Shown here one piece after another: positions 1-9,272 of a stretch of 64,000 bases of DNA (position 1 is its first letter; every line of letters starts with the position of its first letter). The translations under genes were made by a program, and so were the position numbers. The stretch spans positions 496,001-560,000 of the forward strand of contig NZ_CP019770.1 of NCBI RefSeq assembly GCF_004328665.1, read 5' to 3'. The DNA is from Pseudoalteromonas sp. DL-6 (GTDB lineage: Bacteria; Pseudomonadota; Gammaproteobacteria; Enterobacterales; Alteromonadaceae). The notes under the pieces are model-generated. The model made no database searches. It was not told the origin of the DNA and saw nothing but the letters and a program-made list of their open reading frames with translations.

Positions 1-1
1 G

Positions 2-1057
2 ATCCCTGCAACCGACAATCAGCATCGCTTAACCAGTTATAAACAACCTATTGGCGTGGTTGCCGGTATAACACCATGGAACTTTCCTGTGGCTATGGTA
101 ACGCGAAAAGTAGCCCCTGCTTATGCTGCTGGCTGTAGTTTCATTTTAAAACCTTCTGAACATACACCACTATGTGCTATTGCTTTAGCGTATTTAGCTG
201 ATCAGGCTGGCTTTGTAAAAGGTGCATTTAATGTATTGGTATCACAAAACGCTAAAGACGTTGGTAAAATGTTGACTGACTCAGAGGTGGTACGTAAGTT
301 TACCTTTACTGGCTCTACAGGTGTAGGTAAGCAGTTACTATCACAGTGTGCACAGACAATTAAAAAAACATCAATGGAATTAGGTGGCAATGCGCCGTTC
401 ATTATTTTTGATAATGCCGATATTGATGACGCTATTGATGGCCTAATGGCAGCTAAATTTAGAAACAGTGGCCAAGCGTGTGTAGCGGCAAACCGTATAT
501 TCATCCAGCGCAGTATATTAAATGAAGTGCTTGAAAAAATTACACCCAAAGTCGCTGCGCTCAACGTTGCAAACGGTTTTGATGAAAATGCCGACATAGG
601 CCCGCTTATTTATCCCAAAGCAAAAGAGAAAGTGCAACAACTGATTAAAGATGCTCTCGATAAAGGCGCTACGCTAATTGGAGATAACAGTAATTTAGGT
701 GGCAGCTTTCAAAACCCATTAATAGTTACTAATGTCACTACACAAATGGATATTTATCACGAAGAAGTGTTTGGCCCTGTATTAACGGTGATCCCATTTG
801 ATGAAGAAAGCGAAGTCCTTGCACTTGCTAATGATGTCCCTTATGGATTAGCTGCGTATTTTTATAGCCAAAACATTAAACAAATCTATCGTATAAGCGA
901 AGGGTTAGAGTTTGGCATGATAGGTGTAAATGAGGGGGTTATATCAAACCCTGTAGCACCGTTCGGTGGGGTAAAACAATCAGGTCTTGGAAGAGAGGGG
1001 GGTCACCAAGGTTTAGATGAATACCTAGAAGAAAAATACGTATGTATTAGAGTTTAA
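2..1057 (+). CDS. gabD: NAD(P)-dependent succinate-semialdehyde dehydrogenase-like protein (5' end outside window)
   Basis: C-terminal part of an aldehyde dehydrogenase; the reading frame is open from base 2, so the start lies upstream. It would oxidise succinate semialdehyde (or a similar aldehyde) to the acid in the cytoplasm. The catalytic Cys is in SGQACVAANR (codon at 479-481), the general-base Glu is in SMELGGNAPF (codon 377-379), and ITPWNFP of the cofactor site lies near the left edge. The VAANR context and the end (GLGREGGHQGLDEY) resemble the GabD branch, but substrate cannot be proved from sequence. A strong terminator follows at 1194, so this is the last gene of its unit. Confidence 0.85.
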   Translation: MPATDNQHRLTSYKQPIGVVAGITPWNFPVAMVTRKVAPAYAAGCSFILKPSEHTPLCAIALAYLADQAGFVKGAFNVLVSQNAKDVGKMLTDSEVVRKFTFTGSTGVGKQLLSQCAQTIKKTSMELGGNAPFIIFDNADIDDAIDGLMAAKFRNSGQACVAANRIFIQRSILNEVLEKITPKVAALNVANGFDENADIGPLIYPKAKEKVQQLIKDALDKGATLIGDNSNLGGSFQNPLIVTNVTTQMDIYHEEVFGPVLTVIPFDEESEVLALANDVPYGLAAYFYSQNIKQIYRISEGLEFGMIGVNEGVISNPVAPFGGVKQSGLGREGGHQGLDEYLEEKYVCIRV

Positions 1058-1528
1058 CTCTATAAACTGTTCCGATGAGTTAACCGTTTAGCGTTTTAAG
1101 TTGCTTGAAACGGGTGTAAATGCTACCTTTCAAAAAAATGTTTAAGTAAACAAAAAGTAAAAAATTTCTATAAGTAGAAATACCCCCGTGTGTAAATGCC
1201 ACCAATTGGTGGCATTTTTTTATTCTTATTTTTGGCTGATTTTTTGGCGTCCTTTATCTTTAAAGTCTAAACTATCCTTAGCTCAGTCATATTTTGCTAA
1301 AATCTTATTTTAAAACCGAGCTTTTCGTAATTATAATTCTTTATTGTATATGTGTTTTTTTGTAACTGTATATTTTTAAATGTATATTTTTAGTATGTAA
1401 ATGAGTAAAGTGAAGTTTCAGTAGTTTCAAAACCATTAACATATAGTAAGAATGTATAATTGTGTTTTGTACATTTATAAATTAACATCTCGAAAATTCA
1501 CCCATTAAAAAATAATGAAGCACCCACT
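1058..1528. other. 471-bp A+T-rich intergenic region
   Basis: Apart from the terminator at 1194-1222, I see no gene, tandem repeat or confident promoter. The right half is very A+T-rich and probably holds the promoter of the chemoreceptor gene, but no convincing -35/-10 pair could be chosen by eye. Confidence 0.5.
1194..1222 (+). terminator. Rho-independent terminator after the aldehyde dehydrogenase gene
   Basis: Perfect 24-bp palindrome (AAATGCCACC, AATT, GGTGGCATTT) followed at once by a T tract. It lies 137 bp after the stop codon. Confidence 0.85.
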
Positions 1529-3070
1529 ATGAGTAGAAGAAATCAAGCAACGGTAGACCAGGAAGTTTCGTTTGGCATTGACGAAGAGTTAGTTTCTACA
1601 ACAGATTTACGAGGGGTTATCACCTATGCAAATGATAGCTTTTGTAAAGTTTCAGGGTATACCATTAATGAGTTAAAAGGGAAAAACCATAACATGGTTC
1701 GCCACCCAGACATGCCTCCTGCGGCATTTGGTGATATGTGGTCTAATTTAAAAGGCGATACCGCATGGCGAGGAGCGGTAAAAAATAGATGTAAAGACGG
1801 GCGTTATTATTGGGTTGATGCATTTGTTACCCCTATTTATGAAAACGGTAAAAAAGTAGGTTATCAATCAGTTCGTCAACAACTCCTTCCAGAATATAAA
1901 CACCGCGCAGAAAAGCTTTACCAACGTTTAAACAACGGTCAATCAATTACGCCTTTAAGTGAAAAATTAGCCGCATTTAAATTGCCTCTATTTATTGGGT
2001 GTGCTGCTTTAATTGCTTGGTTAACAAGTTACATGTTCTGGTTATGCTTGCTGTTTGTTCCTCTGCCTTTTGTTATTTTTTATGAAGAGTTAATTCGTTC
2101 GCCAAGCAAAATCAAAAAAAACAAAGCAGGCCCAGATAGCGTATCTCGCCATATTTATTCTGGTAGCGATAGCCTCAGCTATAGTGATTTTCAGATTAAA
2201 TTACTTGAGGGTAAAGTAACGACCATTGTTGGGCGTATTATTGATGGCACTTTAAGCCTTAGCAAAGGAGCTGATTCGCTTAAAGTTTGTGCTGAAGCTG
2301 CGCAGGCTGGCGTTGAAAAAGAAGCGTCTGAATTACATCAGGTATCGTCTGCGGTCGAAGAAATGGTGCATTCAATTGATGAGGTCGCTAAAAATACCTT
2401 AGTAACCAACCAACGTGTTCAACAAGCTCATCAAGACTGCGAAAATGCAACGCAAGCTATGTCAGGCACCATGCGTGAAGTATCGTTACTCGCAACAGAA
2501 GTTGATAACTCAGCAAGTTCAGCGAGCGAGCTAGCAACAGAGGCTGAAAAAATTGGTGGTATAATGCAAGAGATACAAGGGATTGCCGACCAAACAAATT
2601 TACTTGCACTTAATGCGGCTATAGAAGCTGCGCGTGCCGGTGAGCACGGTAGAGGGTTCTCAGTTGTTGCTGACGAAGTACGTGCGCTTTCAAGCAGAAC
2701 ACATACCGCTACAGAGCAAATCCAAATATCTATATCTGAAATGCAATCTACGCTTTTAAATTGGTCAAAAACCATGGAAGCGGGTAAAAATGCGGCAGAG
2801 AGTTGTGTGAAAGAAACCCGTAATACCCAAGATATCGTCTCCAAAGTATACGCTGCAATTACTGATATTTCTGATTTAGCAACGCAAATATCAACCGCTG
2901 CAGAAGAACAAAGTATGGTATCGCAAGAAATTAGCCGTAATATTTCAAATATTAGCAGCGCATCGTCAGAAAACCTAGCGCAAGCGCATTGTGTAGGTGC
3001 TGAGTCTGATGCAATCGAAAAGCACTCTAAAGCATTAGCGTCTCTAGGTCTTTCTTTTAAAGTAGGTTAA
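1529..3070 (+). CDS. PAS-domain methyl-accepting chemotaxis protein (Aer-like)
   Basis: Membrane chemoreceptor of 513 residues, probably sensing redox or energy state as Aer does and signalling to CheA/CheW. Residues about 15-115 form a PAS domain ([20 protein letters not shown], then HPDMPPAAF), typical of Aer-type sensors. Two hydrophobic stretches near 150-187 form a membrane hairpin. The rest is the cytoplasmic MCP signalling domain, with the highly conserved hairpin tip ([18 protein letters not shown], about residues 350-375). No periplasmic ligand domain is present, so sensing must be cytoplasmic. Only 4 bp separate it from the next gene, a c-di-GMP phosphodiesterase, suggesting co-transcription. 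The ligand or flavin cofactor is not provable here. Confidence 0.9.
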   Translation: MSRRNQATVDQEVSFGIDEELVSTTDLRGVITYANDSFCKVSGYTINELKGKNHNMVRHPDMPPAAFGDMWSNLKGDTAWRGAVKNRCKDGRYYWVDAFVTPIYENGKKVGYQSVRQQLLPEYKHRAEKLYQRLNNGQSITPLSEKLAAFKLPLFIGCAALIAWLTSYMFWLCLLFVPLPFVIFYEELIRSPSKIKKNKAGPDSVSRHIYSGSDSLSYSDFQIKLLEGKVTTIVGRIIDGTLSLSKGADSLKVCAEAAQAGVEKEASELHQVSSAVEEMVHSIDEVAKNTLVTNQRVQQAHQDCENATQAMSGTMREVSLLATEVDNSASSASELATEAEKIGGIMQEIQGIADQTNLLALNAAIEAARAGEHGRGFSVVADEVRALSSRTHTATEQIQISISEMQSTLLNWSKTMEAGKNAAESCVKETRNTQDIVSKVYAAITDISDLATQISTAAEEQSMVSQEISRNISNISSASSENLAQAHCVGAESDAIEKHSKALASLGLSFKVG

Positions 3071-3074
3071 TAAC

Positions 3075-5624
3075 GTGAGCAAGGATAGCAAACATTCCGA
3101 TATAGGCGCAGCCTATAATGCACCGTATTCTCAATGCGCAAACCTAAGTGCGCAATTGAGTGCCTTGCAGCAAGAAATAAAAGCCGATTACTTATTTATT
3201 GCCTCTGTTGATGAAGATAAATTAGCCACTACGCAGTTAGTTTTATGCAATGCCGAGGTGGCTGAAAACTTTTCTTACAGCCTTGAAGGTTCGCCCTGTG
3301 AGCCACTTTTAACCCAAAGTGTATGTTTTGTTACCCATGATTTACAGCAAAGTTACCCTGAAAATAGGCTGTTGCAGGCAATCAATGCCAATACCTATAT
3401 TGGGGCTGCTATTTTAAATGATGATGGCTTACTAACAGGTGTATTAGTGGGCCTGTATTTTAATGCGCATCAAAATTTAGAATCTTATAAATCAACCCTG
3501 TTAAGTTTTGCTAACTATACTAGTGTTTATTTACAAAAATGTTTCTTTGAAAATAAATCAAGTTCGCAAAAGCTGCTGACTGATGCAGTTGAAAGTATGG
3601 CAAAAGTGGGGAGTTGGCAATATACAGTTTTAACTGATGAATTATATTTTTCGCCTGAGGTTTATAAAATATATGCACTTGCTGCTAATACTAAAATAAA
3701 TACGACTCAAGCCATCGCTCACTATGCGGGTGAAAAAGAACAAGCGCGTATAAACCAGTTGTTTAAGCGACTACAAACACTAGGGCTTCCTTATTGTGAG
3801 GACTTTGAGTTTGTAGATGCAAAAGGGCGAAAAAAATGGGTGCGTACTAGCGGGCAACCTGTTTTTGATATTAATAATGACTTAACTGCCGTTCAAGGTG
3901 CTTTTGAGGATGTTACCTTAGAGTACGAATTAAAAGCTAAAGTTGAAGATAAAAATAACCGCCTTGAAGCCATTTTAGATAATCTCAACGACGCTGTTAT
4001 TACCATTAATCAAAAAGGCGTTATTGTTCATTGTAATAAAACAGCACTGACTATGTTTGGTTACGATGACAATGAAATGCTGGGTTTATCAATCAATAAC
4101 TTAATGCCAGAACCCTATGCCTCAAAACATCACTCTTATATGCGAAATTATGAGCAAACAGGGGAAGCTAAAATTATTGGTGTTGGTCGGCAACTACCTG
4201 CTCGTAAATGCGACGGTACTATTTTTCAAATAGAGTTGTCGCTTACTAAAGCGGTAAATGACTCATCCATTGAATATATTGGCGTAGTAAGAGATATAAG
4301 CGAAAAACTGAAAGCACAAGATACTATTTATAATTTAGCTTATTCAGATCCCATCACCGGTTTAAAAAATAAACGCTGGTTTGAACGTGAATGTAGAAGT
4401 TTACTGCAAAGTGCCAGTTTAAATAGCAGTTATATTTATGCTGCGTTGCTAGATATGGATAAATTATCTCAGTTTAATTTTAAGTATGGGATTGAAGCAG
4501 GAAATGAAGCACTTATTTTAACGGCAAAAAAACTATCTAAAGCCGTTGAAGGAGAGTACAAACTGTATAAAAGTGGTGTTGATTCTTTTTTAATAATAAG
4601 CACTTACCCCAATCGCAACTTATGTGATTTAGAGCTACAACAACCGATAATTGACTCTAAAATATTAGCCTTGACTAACTTTTCCCATAAGATCAATGAT
4701 CTTGAAGTGGTACTAAGCGCCTCGTTGGGCAGTACAATTATTAATGCGAGTAGAGACTCCTATAGCTCTATGTTTGATAAGTTGGAATACGCACTAAAAC
4801 AAGCCAAAAAGTTGTCTCCTTTTGGTTATTACTTTGCAGATTTAGATGCATTAAAACGTTACGAACGTACCAATATGATTCGCTATTTACTAATAAATGT
4901 TGATAAAAGTGATGAATTAACACTGGTACTACAGCCACAATTTATTAATGAAAATACCTTTAATTCAGCCGAAGCATTATTACGTTGGGATTCTGAGGAA
5001 TTAGGCGTAATAAGCCCTGGGGAATTTATACCCCTAGCAGAAGAGAGTGAAGCCATTATTAAAATTGGCGATTGGGTGGTTGATCAAGTATGTAAGTTGC
5101 TGCATGAAGTCAGCCGAGCAGGAAAAAGCACCTGTATTGCCATTAACATTAGCGCTAAACAAATTGTAGCCCCCGATTTTACAGAGAAATTGCTCACTAG
5201 TGTTCATAAGTGGCAAGTGTCACCACGTAACTTAGTGATAGAGCTGACCGAAACGACTTTAGTGTCAGACATCGAACTAGTAAAAGAGACTATGCTTGAA
5301 CTTAATAAAAAGGGCTTTAGGTTTTCAATTGATGACTTTGGAACGGGTTATTCAAGCCTGAGTTATTTGAAAGAGTTGCCAATTTCTGAGCTTAAAATAG
5401 ATAAATACTTTGTCGATGGCATTATGGATACTGATGATTATTCAAGTAAAACTATTGTGAATATGATCATCGACATGGCCAGTGCTTTAGGTGTAAATAG
5501 CGTTGCTGAAGGCGTTGAAGAACCTGCGCAATTTAATTATTTAAAGCAGCGCGGTTGCAACTTATTTCAAGGCTACTTATTTTCAAAGCCACTCCCTGTA
5601 GAACAGTGGAAAGAACGCCTTTAA
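3075..5624 (+). CDS. PAS-PAS-GGDEF-EAL cyclic-di-GMP phosphodiesterase
   Basis: Protein of 849 residues with a GUG start at 3075. Order: a GAF-like N-terminal segment (to about 160), a PAS domain with WVRTSGQPVFD (170-290), a second PAS with AILDNLNDAVITIN (295-415), GGDEF (425-570) and EAL (590-849). The GGDEF signature is degenerate (SGVDSF near residue 499), so cyclase activity is unlikely. The EAL domain keeps the metal and catalytic positions: EALLRW (about 632), NIS, IELTET, DDFGTGYSS (about 752), ELKIDK, AEGVE and the terminal FQGYLFSKP. Predicted to break down c-di-GMP under control of its sensory domains. Probably an operon with the chemoreceptor upstream. Confidence 0.9.
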   Translation: MSKDSKHSDIGAAYNAPYSQCANLSAQLSALQQEIKADYLFIASVDEDKLATTQLVLCNAEVAENFSYSLEGSPCEPLLTQSVCFVTHDLQQSYPENRLLQAINANTYIGAAILNDDGLLTGVLVGLYFNAHQNLESYKSTLLSFANYTSVYLQKCFFENKSSSQKLLTDAVESMAKVGSWQYTVLTDELYFSPEVYKIYALAANTKINTTQAIAHYAGEKEQARINQLFKRLQTLGLPYCEDFEFVDAKGRKKWVRTSGQPVFDINNDLTAVQGAFEDVTLEYELKAKVEDKNNRLEAILDNLNDAVITINQKGVIVHCNKTALTMFGYDDNEMLGLSINNLMPEPYASKHHSYMRNYEQTGEAKIIGVGRQLPARKCDGTIFQIELSLTKAVNDSSIEYIGVVRDISEKLKAQDTIYNLAYSDPITGLKNKRWFERECRSLLQSASLNSSYIYAALLDMDKLSQFNFKYGIEAGNEALILTAKKLSKAVEGEYKLYKSGVDSFLIISTYPNRNLCDLELQQPIIDSKILALTNFSHKINDLEVVLSASLGSTIINASRDSYSSMFDKLEYALKQAKKLSPFGYYFADLDALKRYERTNMIRYLLINVDKSDELTLVLQPQFINENTFNSAEALLRWDSEELGVISPGEFIPLAEESEAIIKIGDWVVDQVCKLLHEVSRAGKSTCIAINISAKQIVAPDFTEKLLTSVHKWQVSPRNLVIELTETTLVSDIELVKETMLELNKKGFRFSIDDFGTGYSSLSYLKELPISELKIDKYFVDGIMDTDDYSSKTIVNMIIDMASALGVNSVAEGVEEPAQFNYLKQRGCNLFQGYLFSKPLPVEQWKERL

Positions 5625-5630
5625 TAATAT

Positions 5631-5908
5631 GTAGCAGCGACTTTATGTCGCGTCTTTTTAGGTTACGTGCTCAAAGCTTACGAGCGACGGGCTGCGAGGT
5701 GCGGGTTAAGATTGATTGGTGTAGCAGCGACTTTATGCCGCGTCTCGAAACTCGAATCCCGAACCCCAAGCTTGCATATTTACAGTAGCAGCGGGTTTAC
5801 CCCGCGTCTCGTAACCCAAAGCCCGCAACTCGAAGCTCGAAGCCCAAAGCTCGAAACCCGCAACTCGAAACCCGCATATTCATAGTAGCAGCGATTTTAC
5901 ATCGCGTC
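5631..5908 (+). repeat. REP hairpin cluster (four GTAG-REP units) mixed with degenerate heptamers
   Basis: Four 24-bp units lie at 5631-5654, 5721-5744, 5785-5808 and 5885-5908. Each starts with GTAGCA, continues with a 5-bp stem around a TTTAY loop and ends in GTC. Stems are GCGAC/GTCGC, GCGAC/GCCGC, GCGGG/CCCGC and GCGAT/ATCGC, so stem bases change in pairs. Between them lie degenerate 7-bp repeats: G-rich at about 5660-5712 (GCGACGG, GCTGCGA), C-rich at 5745-5776 and 5808-5880 (TCGAAGC, CCGCAAC). The short open frames across this stretch look spurious. Confidence 0.8.
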
Positions 5909-5953
5909 TTTTTAATGGCACGTTACGTTAAATAAACTCCGCTACATGGGTTA

Positions 5954-7126
5954 TTAATTTTTCCAATACATTGAAAATTTAGCGCCTCCTAATGACGCTG
6001 AGCGTCCAGCATCAAGTTTTGACTCATGCCAAAGAGCAATTTGATTTACAATATACAAGCCCAAACCATAGCCATTACTATTTTTTTGCTCAAATTTATT
6101 TAAAGGTTCAAAGTCCTTAGCTAGCCCTGGGCCATCATCTTCAACTATTAACTGATGGCTTTGTTCGTTTGAGTAAAGAGTGAGCCTTATTTCTTTTTTT
6201 GCATAGCGAAGTGCATTAGCGATTAAATTTTGAAATACAATTTTTAATGCTTGCTTGTCACCAAAAAGATTTTCACTTTGGCATTGGTAAGAAATAATGC
6301 ATTGTGTTGTACATAGTGTAAAACCATTAATTATGTCCTTAATAAAAGGCTCTGAGGCAAAGCTAGAAAACTGCTTATCTTGTAAATAGTCAATGCGCGA
6401 AAAAGTAAGGTAACTTGTTGCTATTAGTTCTATTTCATTTAGATCGCTTTCGATCAATGTTAGATAGGGCGACTCTCGTTGTTTATTTTCTAAGTTAATA
6501 GCAAAACGCATGCGTGCAATAGGTGTTCTAACCTCATGAGATATCGTTTGTGAAAGTGATTGGTGCATGTTTATAAACTGTATAACTTGCTTTGACATCT
6601 TATGCATTGTATTTGCTAATGGTGCTATTTTTGAGGTGCTTTTTAGCTTAACGGGTAATACTTGAGGTTTTTTACCAAAGCTTATAGCTTGATATTGTAA
6701 TAGATGTAAGTCTCTGAACACAGGCCAAATTAATGTGAGTACAACTAAGATTAAGCCCAGATAAAAAGCGACGACCAGTAATGTAAGAGTACCTTGTTGT
6801 GATTTTTCAATATTAACAGGACCTATTTCAAATAGTATCCCAGCTGCATTGATTCTATAGTAATATATAGAAGCTTCATTATGACGTAACGCTATGGTTT
6901 GCCCTTTTTCTAATTGTTTTTTTAGATGAATAGGTATAGCTAAATCATTGATATTTATTGCTTGTATAGTGGCACTTCCTTCTTCAGAAGTGAGCAGTTG
7001 CTCAACTGTAATTAAATATTTACCGCTGTCAGGATGATGTCGAAGCACTAATTGAGAAAATATTAAATAAACCACAACCGACAAAGTAATCAACGATAAT
7101 ATTAGTTTGCTGAACGGCCAAAGCAT
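5954..7126 (-). CDS. Two-component sensor histidine kinase (RstB/EnvZ-like)
   Basis: Inner-membrane kinase of 390 residues. An N-terminal membrane helix (about 8-28), a periplasmic segment of about 90 residues and a second helix (about 115-140) are followed by a linker, HisKA and HATPase domains. The phosphorylated His is in SHEVRTPIARMRF (about residue 197); ATP-site motifs are NLIANALRYA (N box), EDDGPGL (G1) and GYGLGLYIV (G2). The ATG directly follows the stop codon of the response regulator, so the two are translated together. Signal unknown; the neighbours suggest an envelope-related cue. Confidence 0.9.
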   Translation of the reverse strand: MLWPFSKLILSLITLSVVVYLIFSQLVLRHHPDSGKYLITVEQLLTSEEGSATIQAININDLAIPIHLKKQLEKGQTIALRHNEASIYYYRINAAGILFEIGPVNIEKSQQGTLTLLVVAFYLGLILVVLTLIWPVFRDLHLLQYQAISFGKKPQVLPVKLKSTSKIAPLANTMHKMSKQVIQFINMHQSLSQTISHEVRTPIARMRFAINLENKQRESPYLTLIESDLNEIELIATSYLTFSRIDYLQDKQFSSFASEPFIKDIINGFTLCTTQCIISYQCQSENLFGDKQALKIVFQNLIANALRYAKKEIRLTLYSNEQSHQLIVEDDGPGLAKDFEPLNKFEQKNSNGYGLGLYIVNQIALWHESKLDAGRSASLGGAKFSMYWKN

Positions 7127-7819
7127 CTATTGCTCGCTTAAAGAGAGTCTGTATCCCTCTCCATGAACAGTCACTATATCGACAGATTGTTTTGCATAAG
7201 TTTGTAATCGCTTGCGTAAGCGACTAACTTTTAAATCAATACTACGGTCTACGCCGTTATAAAATCGTCCCAGACATATTTCAAATAAGTACTCTCTAGA
7301 TAAAGTTTTTCCACTATTAGTGGCAAATAACCAAAGTAACTCGAATTCTTTTGTTGTTAAGCAATATACTATATCGTCATAAATAATTTCATGGTTTGCT
7401 TGTTTTAGAGTCAACTTACCAACAGTGATTTTATCCGTTACTATGGGGTTGAACTTACGAAGGTTCGCTTTTATTTTTGCTAACAACAGCTCAGGTGAGA
7501 TAGGTTTTGTTATGTAATCGCAAGCCCCTAGCTCAAGACCTCTTAGTTGATCGTTATTATCTATGCGTGCTGTTAAATATAACAAAGGACATGCGTAGCT
7601 GCGTGTTAATAGTTGCAATCCATGAAAACCAGACATACCTGGCAGCATTATATCGCAAATAATTAAATCCATAGGTATACCTGAACGCGGCTTTAAAGCT
7701 AACTCAATAGAGTTAAACACCTCAATATAAACGCCATTTTGACGTAAATAGGTGGCAATTAGTTCGGCTAATACTTTATCATCTTCGATAAGTACCAAGT
7801 TTATTTGATCATTTCTCAT
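7127..7819 (-). CDS. OmpR-family response regulator
   Basis: DNA-binding regulator of 230 residues, partner of the kinase downstream. The receiver domain has the acidic pair (IEDD), phospho-acceptor Asp in CDIMLPGMSG, Thr in LYLTAR and Lys in YITKPIS. The C-terminal winged helix has TTKEFELLWLF, SREYLFE and the usual ending VTVHGEGYRL. I chose the ATG at 7819: it overlaps the stop of the DUF3019 gene by 4 bp (ATGA) and has a GGA 8 bases upstream; the in-frame ATG at 7831 is an alternative. It probably controls its own operon and possibly the divergent protease gene, but no operator could be identified. Confidence 0.9.
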   Translation of the reverse strand: MRNDQINLVLIEDDKVLAELIATYLRQNGVYIEVFNSIELALKPRSGIPMDLIICDIMLPGMSGFHGLQLLTRSYACPLLYLTARIDNNDQLRGLELGACDYITKPISPELLLAKIKANLRKFNPIVTDKITVGKLTLKQANHEIIYDDIVYCLTTKEFELLWLFATNSGKTLSREYLFEICLGRFYNGVDRSIDLKVSRLRKRLQTYAKQSVDIVTVHGEGYRLSLSEQ

Positions 7820-8232
7820 AAAATATTCCAACCAATACCACGGCGAAAACGTTTTGGGGGCTCATGATGAAGAACTTTAAACTCTTTCCTAGCGATGATA
7901 TTTTGCTCGTTATCACGAAGTTGAAAATAAATATCTTTTTTAGTGTTGGTTTTAAACCTAAATTGAATGTACTGATTTGCAGCAAAGCATTGCAAAAGTG
8001 TATTTTTATTTAAATACAAACACGTTTTTGTGGGTAACTCTGCTGGATAGCTTATACTTACCAGCTGCTGGCAGTATGGTGATTGCTTTTCTGGCACACA
8101 AATACGTGGTTGTAATTGTAACTCTAGTTTTTGTGCAATACTTTGATTAGAAAGTGTTAACGCCATAAATAATAAAGAGTAATGACATGTACTTAACATA
8201 TTTAAATTACGTTTATAAAAACTAAAAGTCAT
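7816..8232 (-). CDS. DUF3019 family protein, probably exported
   Basis: Small protein of 138 residues with a hydrophobic signal-like N terminus (LLFMALTLSNQSIAQ) followed by a compact domain with paired cysteines (RICVPEKQSPYCQQL, KTCLYL, LLQCFAAN). Its pattern and context match DUF3019, whose members in marine gammaproteobacteria often sit between an OmpV-like porin gene and a response regulator gene. It overlaps the upstream porin gene by 11 bp and the downstream regulator by 4 bp, so the four genes form a tightly coupled operon. Function unknown; periplasmic sensing or accessory role is only inference. An internal ATG at 8199 would also leave a signal peptide. Confidence 0.7.
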   Translation of the reverse strand: MTFSFYKRNLNMLSTCHYSLLFMALTLSNQSIAQKLELQLQPRICVPEKQSPYCQQLVSISYPAELPTKTCLYLNKNTLLQCFAANQYIQFRFKTNTKKDIYFQLRDNEQNIIARKEFKVLHHEPPKRFRRGIGWNIL

Positions 8233-9100
8233 AACTAAAACCGAAGAAATAACCTAAATAATCTTTTTCCACTATAAGCTGACTACGCTGAATTGCTTTA
8301 GCTAGATAATTGTACTCTGCAATAGCAACGACACTCCAACGTGTATTTAATGGAACTTTTGTAATTAAGCGTATATGCCCGCTAATACGTTCATCATCTT
8401 TGTAAGTAGATTCAAAATATTGTCTGTCTTGCGGGGTCAAAGCATAATAATAATTAAGTAACTCATTACTTTTATAGGTAATGCCTATTTCATATGCAAC
8501 AGCAAAATGCTCGAAGTTGAACGTATGGTTTAATTTAGCTTGAACTTCATGTCCGTTATGAACATTAGAAATATCTTGGTAAGCACCAATAGAGAAATTT
8601 GTAAACCTCATTGGAACAGCAATATAAATACCAGCTAAGTATGAAATTTTTCGAGTGATATTTGTGTAACGAGGAGAGGCATCCTCAAAACCAATATTAT
8701 TAATGGGCGCATATCCGAATATATCGCTCATTAACACATGCTTTAGGCCATCAATTTTAAAGTGGAATGCATCTTCATTCAGCTTAGATTGAATATCAAT
8801 TATTAGTTTTTCTGACTCGTATAAACTATAGCCTAGCGTGGTATTTTCGAGATAAAACTTATCACTATAATAGGCAATGCTTGGAAGTATGTAGGCGTGT
8901 GTACCATCTGATTTTATTCGAGGACTCTGTTGATAACCATAACCTACTGCAGCAGAGATATACCACTGATCAGTTTTGACTTTTTGTAACTCAGAAAGAT
9001 CTGCTAATACTGAAAATGTAGATGCAGTAAAAAAAAGCATAAATATTTTTATTATTTGTTTCAATGGCAAACCTACACAAGAAAAACCTAATTTACTCAC
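8222..9100 (-). CDS. MipA/OmpV family outer-membrane protein
   Basis: Predicted beta-barrel of 292 residues. After a signal peptide (FMLFFTASTFSVLA) it shows alternating amphipathic strands with many aromatics, including GYGYQQSPRI and AYILPSIAYY, and ends in FFGFSYDF with a terminal Phe, as outer-membrane barrels do. I chose GTG at 9100 because AAAGGA lies 5 bases upstream; a GTG at 9115 is also in frame. Assignment to MipA/OmpV rests on overall pattern and on the operon with DUF3019 and a two-component system, so the family name is moderately sure and the substrate unknown. Its promoter lies in the 170-bp divergent spacer shared with the protease gene. Confidence 0.65.
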   Translation of the reverse strand: MSKLGFSCVGLPLKQIIKIFMLFFTASTFSVLADLSELQKVKTDQWYISAAVGYGYQQSPRIKSDGTHAYILPSIAYYSDKFYLENTTLGYSLYESEKLIIDIQSKLNEDAFHFKIDGLKHVLMSDIFGYAPINNIGFEDASPRYTNITRKISYLAGIYIAVPMRFTNFSIGAYQDISNVHNGHEVQAKLNHTFNFEHFAVAYEIGITYKSNELLNYYYALTPQDRQYFESTYKDDERISGHIRLITKVPLNTRWSVVAIAEYNYLAKAIQRSQLIVEKDYLGYFFGFSYDF

Positions 9101-9272
9101 TCTATTCCTTTGCACTATTTATGTCGCGAACTAATGCCATAATGATACAAAATGCTACATTAACATGTTGGCTATTATTCGTTCACATATGATTTAATCT
9201 TTTTACCTTGTCGACATAATAACTCGGTAAAGGTAATTGATAAATAACTATATTTCATACAGGACGTCTAAC

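Noticed and set aside
5555..5885. Small plus-strand frames over the REP/heptamer region after the EAL gene, and similar ones at 58683-58950 and 59416-59835
   Set aside because: Composed of repeats, no ribosome sites, no domain; the same peptide strings would arise wherever the repeats occur.
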